DNA from: Camelus bactrianus
Lineage: Eukaryota > Chordata > Mammalia > Artiodactyla > Camelidae
NCBI RefSeq assembly: GCF_048773025.1
Contig: NC_133545.1
Span: 10,620,001 to 10,684,000, forward strand
DNA length: 64,000 nt
Reading direction: 5' to 3'
Shown here one piece after another: positions 23,140 through 47,600 of the stretch. Every line of letters starts with the position of its first letter. Position 1 is the first letter of the stretch. Below the pieces are notes generated by a model. The model was not told where the DNA came from. It ran no database searches and saw nothing but the letters and a program-made list of their open reading frames with translations. The position numbers and the translations under genes are program-made.

Positions 23140-25984
23140 GAAAGAGAAGCTCTGGGAAGCCTGGTCAGGAGGACCAGAAGCTCTGCCCCAGGAAGGAAAG
23201 GCTGTGGACTGCGACACCCTCCCGACCCTGCTCTGTCTCCAGAGGGGCCACGCTGGGGCTGTGAGTCCTCACCCAACCTGCAGAGGTCTCAGGAGAGAGT
23301 CAGGGTTGGGTCAAAGCTCGGCAGGTCTCCCTTTACAGCTTCAGGCCACTAACAAACCACGTGAGGCATACCCGCTCCTCCACAGACCAGCAGCCGCCGC
23401 TTCCCTGTCACCTCCTAGACAAGATGCTCAAAATTGTTGAGGGGGTGGGGAGGCCTGCAAACCAAGTGAGATCTCTCGAGGCCAGATCAATCTTCTGTGC
23501 AGAGGTGGGGCGGGAGCAGGGAGAGCTGGCAGGCAGTGGAGGGAAATCGACAAAGGGAGGTGGGGATGCTCACATCCCTGTGGCCGTCTATGCCCTCTGG
23601 GCACCTTCTGCAAAGGGGCAAGGGTCCAAGAGGACTCTTGCTTGTAAATTTTAAAATCTACACGTAGAAGGATGCCAGAAAACAGACACCGCTGCACACA
23701 CAAACAAGCATCCTACGACACTGCTGTGACGTACTGATGCAGTTGACATAAAACGTGCCCTGCGGAAACACACGTCCAGTGATGTGCATGTGCATATCTG
23801 GGAAGGCAGAACTAGCTGCCAGGCCTTCCCCAGGTCTCTTCAAGAGAGCAGCTCCTCTATGATGCCCCCTGTGGTGCAAGCGCTTAGGCGGCTCGGGGAT
23901 GAGGATGGAAAGCTTGTAAGAAACAAGGGCAAAGGGTTGGAGCCGAGGTTAGCAACTGGAATGAGAAAGGCAGCCCAGGCAGCAGGGTCACTTAGTGGGG
24001 AAGAGTGCATGAGGGCTTTGCTGCAACTCAGCCCTCCTGACCCGCAGAGGCCGGGGGACTGCATACACTTGGAGCCTCCTGTGACTCATGTTTCTTCATA
24101 ATCACAGGATGTTTCAGTTGGAAAGGACCTTGGAGGGTTTGTAGCGCAAACTGCCCTCCAGGTGGCCAGAGATCCAGCACTTGGAGCCCAGCTCACCTGG
24201 CTCCCAGCTAGGCATCCTAGCAGAGCACCATGCTGGTGGAGACCTGGGCCGTGCTTGTGACGTGTGTGTGACGTGTGCATGCGTGCGTGTGTCTGTGTTC
24301 ACCTGCTGACCCGCCAGCTGCTGCCGTGCAGGCTTTCTGAGCTGGCACACAAGGGCTTGTGAACCCAGTGACTGGAGCAAACTCCAAGCAGAGTGAGCGG
24401 TGGTTTTGACCTCGCCACCCCAGGCCATCTGCATCCTTGCAGCCTCTTGGTGGGTCCAACCAGCCCTGCACATGACAACCCAGCGAAGATGTCCCCACAA
24501 GAGGACACAGGGAGCAGGGATGGGGTGACACAGTAAGCCGGACAGGGAAACAAACACAGGGGCCGAGATGGAGAGAAAGAGGAAGAAGAAACCCAGGGTT
24601 CCACGTGCACACACACACATACACACTCACACACATACAAACACATGAACACCCACGCTAGCACAGAGACTAAGACCAAGGGAGCAGATACAATTGCAGA
24701 GACAGAAGCAGTGAGAGAGGAAACACAGGGGGAACCACAGAAAGACATAGGACAGAGGGAGAAACCAGGAAAAGCACGTGTGCGTACACTTTTCTGCCCT
24801 GAATCAGTTTTTCTTTAGGGAGAGGGATTTGGCAATGTCTCAAGACACTGCAGATGGTCACAGCCGAGCAGAGGGCGACACTGCCGTCTCCCAGTGAGTC
24901 GTCAGAGCTGAGTACCCCACAGCGGAGGACGTCCCTCCCTAAAGAATTATTCCTTCCCGAGCATCCATTGGGTCCAGGTGGAGGAACCGTGCCTGAAACA
25001 GAGAAGTTAGAGTCCAGCAGCTCCTGGGCTCCCAGTTGGGGCTGCACCACGGCCCTCCACAGCCATTCTGAGTCTGTTCTCAGTTTCCCAGCTGCCCCGG
25101 TGACCCTGCCAAGGTAGCACCAGGTGGAGGCGGTGGAGAAAGGAAAGTCTGAACAACTCCTGGAGCTTTCCTCCCCCACGGGACAAACACCTCTGTGCCT
25201 CATCCTCCCCTCCCCCCACCCCCCAGGGCCTGAGCTGGGGTCTCTGCCTGGAGCCCAGCAGGACAGAGAGGTGAGTGGGTCAGCAGGCAGACAAACAGGC
25301 TTAATGGGCACAAAGGTCCTGGGTTCAAGGTTTGGGTCCGGCGCCTTCCCCCCACCCAGCACGAACCTGCTGACCCTGGGTGGGTGGGGAAAGCAGCTAA
25401 TCGAAGCTCGCTGTTTGTTCAGGATCTAAGGCCTGGCCTCAGCCCCAACAGCAGGAACAGAAGCACTGCTTTCTCTTTTGATTCGAGGGTGACCCTCCTC
25501 CACCCCGCCCCCAGAGACACCCCACCCCTGCACGGAACTTCCCTTCTCCCCTGCACACCTGCACACAGCGATCGCACAGGTGTGCGCACATACTCACTCC
25601 CGGCTGTGTCCTCCAGGCCTCTGAAGCAGAGACAGGTGGAGAAAAAAGACTCTGAGGCTTGGGAGGGACACATACATACCTGTGACTCTACACCCCAGCC
25701 ACCCACACCCCAGGCCAGCTGGTCCCCGGCTTGCAGTGGGCAGGGCAGAAGCCAGGGCCCCCACCGCTCCTCCTGGACGGGACAGTGATCTTCACAGGGC
25801 TCCCAGCTCCCTCTGGGCGGAGTGCTGTGCTGTGGGACCGTGGGACCAGGGTGGGCTGTGCTCCCAAAGGTCCTCACCACGCAAGTCCTTTCGGTTACCT
25901 CTCAGGGACACTCTTTGCCAATTGGATGGGAGTGTGGCAGGACAGAAAGACAGGGGACTTGGCCTCAGGGAAGTGGGCCTGAAT

Positions 25985-26165
25985 CTGGCCTTCGCTCCTA
26001 ATCATCTAGAAGACCTTGGGTGATTTTCCTGACCACTTTGAGCTTTGAGGGTTTTTTCCCCCCATGGATAGGATGCAGATAATAATACCTGCCTCGCAGG
26101 TTTGATGTGAGTTGCCGTGGGAAGACTTCGTTAAGGGCCCAGAAGGCAGTAGTGGTAAATAAATG
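25985..26165 (-). repeat. MIR SINE, reverse orientation
   Basis: 'gaccttgggtgattttcctg', 'gatgcagataataatacctg' and the terminal 'ggtaaataaatgctgtg' are the reverse-strand MIR pattern. It lies about 630 bp upstream of the TRPV6 TATA box. Confidence 0.65.
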
Positions 26166-26796
26166 CTGTGTCCACTAGAAGCTGCCAGAGAAAATATTTG
26201 CAATTATTTGGGGGCATATTTATATAAAAAAAACTTCTTCGTTGTTTACCTGACATTCAGATTGCATTGAGCATTCTGTATTTTATTTGGCAACCCAATC
26301 CTTCTCTGTTGTGCTGGAAACAAGCCTCGAGAGCTCTGGAGTCGGGGTCTGCAAACTCTGCCCAGGGGGCCAGATCTTGCCCACAGCGCCATTTTGTGCC
26401 CTCGCCCGTGAGCTCAGAATGGATGTTACATCTTTTAGGGGCTACAAAAGACAAACCAAGAAGTAGGTGTGTCAGGTTCTGCAGACCTGTGCGCAGCTTG
26501 CAAAGCATAAAATATTTACATTTACTCTCTGGCCCTTTACAGAAAGCCACTGACCCGCAGTTGGCGAGGGGACTAAGTGTTTTCCATATTTATGTACCTT
26601 CTCTTGGCCGGGCAAGAAATTAAATGGGAGCGTCCAGGAGAGCTGTCTCCAGGACAAGGAGGCCCAGACAGGCTCTGTGGGAAAAGCGGGCTCCCGGGGC
26701 ACCCCTGGGGCCTCTCAGACTTGGTGAGCTTCCTGACTCCTCCCCATCCTCCCTCACTGACTTGAGTATCTCAGGCTAGACCTTTCCAGGTCCTTC

Positions 26797-26804
26797 TATA
26801 AAAG
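26797..26804 (+). promoter_or_regulatory. TRPV6: TATA box of TRPV6 core promoter
   Basis: TATAAAAG lies about 315 bp upstream of the ACG start. It would place transcription initiation near 26825-26832 and give an unspliced leader of about 280 nt without any AUG. Motif and distance are seen; the start site itself is inferred. AT-rich, CDX-like TTTAT motifs lie 200-600 bp upstream (near 26200, 26510 and 26590), which would suit an intestinal gene but are common by chance. Confidence 0.6.
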
Positions 26805-27111
26805 GTCACCGAGTGTCCCAAAGTCCAAGGAGGCCTCTCCAGTTTCTCTGGCCTGGCTGGAGACAGGAGACCTTGGGTAGACAGGGAGCTTAAGCCAGGC
26901 CCCAGCCAGCAGGCAGACCTGCTGGCCTGTCTCTTTAAATCTCAGGTAATTTGGGAGGAGGAAGGGAGTGTCTGCTCACTCCCAGGAGGAGCTCCTGACG
27001 GAGGAGCCCAGTGGCGGGAGTCCGAGCTCTGCCAAGTGGAACAAACTCGGAGGCCTCTCAGTCTGGAGGGTGCACCTCAGGGAGACTCCTCCAGTGTCAA
27101 GAAGGCCAGAG

Positions 27112-40983
<13,872 letters not shown>

Positions 40984-41368
40984 GTGCCTCCTCTCACATC
41001 GGCTCCTGAGAGCATCAGGAAAAAAAAAAAATTGCCTAGACCTCTACCCCCTTGACCAGGAAGATTAGAGTAGGGTGAACCCAAGGAATGCAAGTTGGGA
41101 ACAACTGCCCCCAGGCTTCTACTTCCATTCCAGGGCATCAGAAACTGAGGAGCTGGCCCCTGCCTCAGCTGAGCACAGGGCCCAGTGTCACCCACCCTGG
41201 CCAAACTGAAGGTGGCTGCACTGAGCAAAGCACTTTAAGAAAGGCTTGGGGCCTCGGACACCGGTCTCTACGGTGGTATCACACCTGCAGACAGTTGAGG
41301 AGGCTGTGGAAAGGGGTGTGAATGAGGGCACAGGTACTGCTTTGGGGGGAGGCCACCTCCTCCCTTCC

Positions 41369-41374
41369 AATAAA
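41369..41374 (+). terminator. TRPV6: TRPV6 poly(A) signal AATAAA
   Basis: AATAAA lies 386 nt after the stop codon and is followed by a T/GT-rich stretch (tgctctgtgtctctgg, about 41389-41404), as expected for a cleavage site near 41390. It would give a 3' UTR of about 400 nt. Confidence 0.8.
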
Positions 41375-41494
41375 GTCATTTCCTGCTCATTGCTCTGTGT
41401 CTCTGGTGCAGCCTGCGAGGCAGTGTGGTCTCCCGGTCCCACCCCTCTGCTCCAGGCCTCATCACACCTCCAACTTGCAAATCCCTTCTTTCCC

Positions 41495-41500
41495 TTTAAT
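41495..41500 (-). terminator. EPHB6: EPHB6 poly(A) signal ATTAAA
   Basis: Read on the minus strand, ATTAAA lies about 170 nt past the EPHB6 stop and is followed by a GT-rich stretch (gttggaggtgtgatg). Cleavage would fall near 41480. This leaves only about 90 bp between the predicted ends of the convergent EPHB6 and TRPV6 transcripts. Confidence 0.7.
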
Positions 41501-41668
41501 GCGGGGAGGTCGGTGGAGGGGTGAGGAATGAGGCATCTGAAGGGTTGGCGTGGTGGGCGCCTCTCAGAGGCCAAGGTGGAGCCTGGCTCACGTCGCCAAT
41601 GTCCCTCCTTGGACTGGCGTCCAGGACTAGGGCAGCGGCACCATCCGTTCACAGCTTCCTGCCCAGAC

Positions 41669-44600
41669 TCAGACCTCCACGGAGCCCGGTGGCCTCAGGT
41701 GCTGCTTTAAGAGCTGGATGTGGTAGAGCAGCTTCTTCTGGTGACCGGCCAGGGTGATGCCCAGGGCCGGCAGGTCTCTGGCAGGAGCAGAGGGGGAGGA
41801 GTGGATCAACTTGGGGCCAGCCTCTCCAATATCCCAGGCAAGACCCCTGGCCTGGGACCTAGGCTCCCCCACCCCCGTGCTCCCTGCTTACTCCAGGCTG
41901 AGCTGAGCCACATCACTGAAGGTGCAGAGGCCACATTTGGAGAAGTTGTCCTGGTAGCACTCCAGGCCGATGGCTGAGAGCCAGGCCTGTGGGGACTCCA
42001 GAGAGGGGAAGTCCAGGGCCACGGGGTTCAGAAGGGCCTGGGAGGGTCTGAGGGGGGGAGGGGCAGGCAGGTCAAAGTCCGCTCTTCATCCTAGCCCCCT
42101 CTCCTCAGTTTCTTTTTGGTTTGTATCTCCCCTCCCGAGCTTTTCCAGGCTCTAGCCCCAAGCTCCAGACCTGTCCCCGGGGCTCTCGCCAGCCTGCAGA
42201 GTGTCTGGCTTGCGAATCATCTTGTCAAATGCAGCCACCAGCTGGTCAAAGTGAGGTCGCTGGGTACGATCCTTCTGCCAAGTGTCCAGCATCAGCAGAT
42301 GTAGTCCAGGCGGGCAGCCAGGAGGTGGGGGCAATCGGAACTCCTGCTCTATTGCATTTAGTACCTGGGAGTCAGAGGAAGAATATGGTACTTGGAGGCT
42401 ATTGCTGGCAGAAAGGAATGTAGTGTTAGGTAAGGAGGTGGCCTGGGATCAGGTGGAGCATGAGGCTGGAGTGGGGAAGGAACTTAAAAATATGGAAAAG
42501 GAGACCCACGAGATTGTAGAACGTGAATGTATTATAGGATGGGGGTCTTAGAAAGTGTGAGGCTGGTGGGTTGGGGGGATGGCAGTGGGGAATCTGCGAT
42601 GTCTGGGTCAAGAGCTCACCTCCTGGTCACTCATGTCCCAGTAGGGCCGTTCTCCATAACTCATCACTTCCCACATTACTATCCCAAAGCTCCAGACGTC
42701 ACTGGATATTGTGTGTTTCCCGTGTGCAATGACTTCTGGGGCTGCCCAGCGCAGCATGCAACTTGGGCCCTGAGGGGAGGTTGCAAGTAACAACAGCAGT
42801 CATCATGGCAGCGGCCATATTTATTGAGCAGATACTACCTGCTCAGATGTGTCATGGACTTCACATCCCATAAGGCACCTCGTTTAATCGCATAACCCAG
42901 TAGGGGAGATGGCACCACCTCCGTTTTACAGATGCAGAGGCTGAGGCACACAGAAATACAAACTTGTGCAACGTCACAGAGCTTGAGGGTGGCATGTTCG
43001 TTCACAATTGGTATCCAGCGGCCCTGACTCTAGAGTCAGACATTAGGGAAGGACAGGAGGTGGTTCTAGGAGGTCTGCCGCCCTCTTGGTCCCAGTGTCC
43101 CCGGTCCTGGAAATCCCTCCACGCCCCCTCCCTCCATCACACAGAAGAGCTCTGTCCCTTCAGACACTAAGGGACGGCACCTGTGGAATCCGCCCACCCC
43201 AGGTTGAAGCTCATCCTCTGGCACCCCTGAGGGATACGGAGCCCTAGGGCTGTGTTCTCACCTGAGGCCTGTGGCCAAGACGAGCCACTTTGCACACCAG
43301 GTGGCTGTTCACGAGCACGCTGTGGGCAGAGAGCGCGCGGTGGACGAAGGCGAAGCTGGACAGATACTGCATGGCCGAGGCCACACCCCGCTGCATGGCC
43401 ACCAGCTGCAGGCTGCTGAACTGGCCCTCCCGCTGCTGAGGGACGGGGGTAGAGGTCAGCAAAAGGTGGGGAAGAGGTCAGCCAAGGACGGGAAGAGGTC
43501 AGCCAAGGATGGGAAGAGGTCAGCCAAGGACGGGAAGAGGTCAGCCAAGGGGAGGAAGAGATCAGCCAAGGGGGGAGAGGTCAGCCAAGGGGAGGAAGAG
43601 GTCAGCCAAGGGGGGGAGGAGGTCAGCCAAAGTGCGGAAGAGGTCAGCCAAGAGGGGGGACCTCAACATCGCAGAGCAGACACTGGCACCAGACAGCAAG
43701 GGGATCTGGGAATCAGATAGTCTGAGAACGAAGGATGGAGACCCCAGAGGTGGGGCAGGAGGGAGCAAAGGCATAGAGCTCTGTCTCCAGGACTGCTGAG
43801 AACTGCCCACTTCCCACTTTTCTGGACCCAAGCCCCGCGCCCCGCCGGCCCCCACCCTGCCTCACCCTCAGGCCAGACTGACCCTAAGGAAGCTGTCCAG
43901 GGGGCCCAGCTCCATGAGTTCAGTCAGCACCATGAGGGGCCGGCTCTTGGTGACCACGCCCTCCAGCCGCAGGATGTTGGGGTGCTGGAACTGGCCCAGC
44001 ACTGCAGCCTGGCCTAGGAAGGTCATCTGCAGACTCTCGGCACCTCCGGTCCACAGGGCCTGGATGGCCACAGCCTGCTCCCGCCGTCCCCGAGGCTGCA
44101 GGCGGCCCCGGCGCACCTCCCCGAAGGAGCCTGGGAGAGCAGGTGTGGGCTGGGGGGTGTCCAGGAAGGTCCCACGGTGGGTATCCTGCTCCTTCTAGAA
44201 GGTATCCTGCTGGGGCCCCTTCCACGCCCTCCCTCTGCCCCGCGGTACCTGCCCCAATGACCTCCTCGATCCTGATGTACGTGGGATCGACCTCCCGTGC
44301 AAATTCTCGGAGGGCCTGGCAGGGGTCCTCGTATGTGGAGGGGTCGATGTAGTACTTCCCCCCAAGCCCTGCAGGCGTGCGGGGCACAGCGTGAGGGTGC
44401 GGTGCAGGCCAGGCTGCCCCCACACCCGACATGCTCTCTCACTTCCAATGATGGTGCCAAGGAGCTGCTCTCAACCCTGGGAAGCCCAGCTGTGCCATGT
44501 GCTCCCGGCCCCATCTCCCAGCTTTCTGTCTGTGCGCCCCCAATTCCCAGAGCCACCCCCACCTGGGCTGCTGTACTGCTGCAGCTGCTCCATGTAGCCA

Positions 44601-47600
44601 GTTCCACGCCGCTTCCTAAGGGACAAACCAGAGTCCTGGGATGACCCTCCCACTTCCTCCCCTGTCTGCCCCCGAGGAGGCCAACGTCCATCCTGCCAGG
44701 GATCAATGGCATGCGGGGCTGGGCCCAGGGGCAGGGGCTGGGTGGTGGAGAAGGGCCTTCCTGGGGGTTTCTGCAGGGGCTTTGGGGCTGCTGGGCCATG
44801 GCATGGAGGGGCTCACCTCTGGAAGATGAGGGCCAGCACAGTGATGGCTGCCAGCAGAAGAAAGGCCAGCGCCCCCAGGATAGACCCGATCACCAAGGAG
44901 AGTCTCTCAGGAAGCTGCGTGGACAGCTCACCTGGAGAACCAGCGGCCCAGAGTCACAGGTGTGCACAGTCCCACACGTCAGTGCACCCACACACCCTCC
45001 CACGCCCCCTCCCTATGCTGACCCTAAGATCAGCGGGCAGTCACTCTCCTAGTCTGGAGGGTTTGGGGTGAAGTTTCAAGGCCTGGGTGGTCCCTGGACC
45101 CCTCCTCACCATCTTACTGGGCCACCCCCTCCCCATCCAGGCCTCCTCTCACCTTGAGGCAGTGTCTGAAAATAGACCTTGCCCCCGTAGGGGCCGTGGC
45201 CTGCGGCAGTCCGAGCCCGCACCTGGAAGCCATAGATGTGGCCGGGGCTCAGCTGGGTCACGGTGGCTGTGTTGGTCTCGCTGGTCAGGGTGAAGGAGTG
45301 GGCTTCATCTTCTGCCTGGGGGTGACAGCTACTCACTCCCTGTTGGCCATGGTGGCCCCTCTTACCCCTGCTCCTCCCCCAGGTCCCCCCACGCCCCTGC
45401 TGCAGGGCTCCTAGGCCCCTCTCCCGGCCCCCTACCTCCAGCGCCACTGTGGGGCACTGCTAGCTCCCACCAGCGCTGCGGGGTGCCCATTCCCCTCGCC
45501 TCCCCTGCCCACCTGGTCATAATAGCGGAGCTGATAGTCCAGGATGTTGCCGTTGGTCTGGTCAGGCTGCGGCCAGGACACGGTGATGCTGTTGGAGGCC
45601 CGGCTCACCTGGTGCACCGCAGGAACTGCGGAGGGAACTGGCGCGGGGCGTTAGTCGGGGTTTCCGGGGGGGGGGGGCTGGAGAGCGGAAGTGGGGAGGA
45701 GGTCCGGAAGAGGTGAGGGGAAGCCTGGGACGGGGTAAGGCTCACCTGCATGGCTGGTGCTGACGTTGACGGCTGCAGCCTGGGGTGGGTCGGGGCTGAG
45801 CTCTGACACCCCGTTGACAGCCTGCACCTCCAAGATGTAGGGCACGTGTGCCCGGAGCCCCCCGACTAGCACGCGGCTCTCCGTCAGGCCCCTCTGGCGG
45901 GGGTCGAAATGCACCTCATCCGGGCAGCGGCGACAAGCGCCTGCGCCTCCCGCGCCGCACTCCTTGCACACGACGTTGAAGAGCAGGTCCCCTCGGCCCC
46001 CCAGCTCCTGCGGCAGGCGCCAGTGCAGCATGAGCGCAGAGCCCTGCACCTCGAACCACAGCTCCTGGGGGGCGGACGGAGGGCCTGGGGAGGGCCCGAG
46101 GGAGGAAGTTGTAGGTGTGGGGATGATTGGGAAAGGAAGGAGGCAGGAGAGGGTGGATGGCTCAGCGGGGAGGAGACAGCGGGAAAGCCCGAGGAGGCAG
46201 GTGGGAGGAGAGAGGAACGGGGTGGGCCAGGTGGGGGTGGGATCAGAGAAAGAGCATCGGGATAGGAAAACCAAGACACAGGAGAAAGAAATCACTGCAA
46301 ATGCAAACCAGCTGCACCGTGTTGCCCTCAGGCTCCCCCTCTCCTGGTCCCACCCCCATCCCCATGTCCAACCCTGGATGGGTGGGGAACTCACCAGTGC
46401 AGGGGGCCTCTGGGGGGTCAGAACTGGCCCGGTAGAAGCCCTCCAGGCAGGGGCAAACCGCGGCTGCAGGGTCGGGGGCGTGGCTGCGGGCAGGGCACGG
46501 TGAGCAGGGGGCATCTCCAGCCCAGGCCTTGTAGGACCCCTGGGGGCAGGCTAGGGGGCAGAGGAGGGTAGAGGCCTCAGGTCCCCTCTGTCCATCACCT
46601 CCTGTGACCCCCACACCTGCACACAGGCATCCTCACAGCCTCCGTTCCTTTCTTCCTGAGATCTACTCCTCACCCCCTCTTCCCTCCTTCCCTCCCTCAG
46701 GCGGAGCTTGCTTCTGCCATTTTGCTAGGGTGGAATTATAATTCCATTGATGAAAAAGTGAGGTGTGGTGGAGGCTACAGGGAGGACAAGCACCAGATGT
46801 AGGTGCCTGGCTTTGATTGTATAACCTCCCTCTGCAGCAGAATCATTCTGCTTCGCTGTATACATGTCTTCCACCTGCCTCCTGGTCATCTGGCCCTGGG
46901 ATATCCGCCCACGTGGACAAAGGACTCCCATCCCAAGATAGCCCAGGAGTTTAATTCTTTTCATCCCATTCCTTCTCCAGCCTGCAGCCTCAGAATCCCC
47001 AGCAATTGCTGTGGGAGCCTCCAGAAGGTTCTAGAAGTGTCAGAGGAGTGGCTAACGGCAATCTATGTGCTTTAGGAAATAAATCTGGAGAAAACAATGA
47101 TCCTTTCCTAAAAGAGTTTATTCCTGACCTTTTGGGGACAGAATGAAGTCTGGGTCGTTCAGGAGAGGAGCCCAAAGGTGGAGGCAGGTGGGGGATCTCG
47201 GGCAAGTGCAAGGGAGTGGGATCTCACCTTGGCAGGCCTTGTCTCCGCGCGCAGGCTGGTGCCCAGGCTGGCAGCGGCAGCCCCCGACGGCTACCATCCA
47301 CTTGCCCTCCCCGTTGCAGTGCAGCCTGGGGGGACTGCCCCCTGCCTGGCCCCCTCCTCCATCCTCCTCTGGTTCTGCATGAGCCACACAGGTGCCCATG
47401 GCGGCCACCAGGGAGGCGCCCCCGGCCCCACTGGCCTGCGTCTCGGGAAAGGCGGCGAAGGCGCGGAGCACGGAGGGGCAGGCGTAGAAGAAGAGCTTGA
47501 CCGCCACGAGGGCCAGGCAGGCCCCGGTGTCCTGGAAGGCCACGTAGAAGCCGCGCTGGGTCAGGGGCCCGAAGCTCCGCTCCTTGACGTTCAGCTGCAG

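Larger units (their letters stand above)
13177..26796. other. Intergenic region between TRPV5 and TRPV6
   Basis: No conserved exon was recognised. The contents are an L1 fragment (13.69-14.64 kb), L2-like sequence (about 16.45-17.19 kb), several MIR copies, a (GA)n tract and single-copy sequence. Being upstream of TRPV6, it is the place to expect its distal enhancers, including vitamin D response elements. I found only one near-consensus DR3 motif (20807-20821). Confidence 0.6.

Noticed and set aside
23027-23440. Arg/Glu-repeat open frames
   Set aside because: They are produced by the (GA)n microsatellite, which is open in several frames.
26802-26816. Possible vitamin D response element overlapping the TRPV6 TATA box
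   Set aside because: The second half-site (AGTGTC) departs from RGKTCA at three of six positions.
26968-27111. N-terminal extension of TRPV6 upstream of the ACG
   Set aside because: The apparent start at 26968 is GTG, not ATG. No AUG exists in that frame, and the sequence does not match any known TRPV6 N-terminus.
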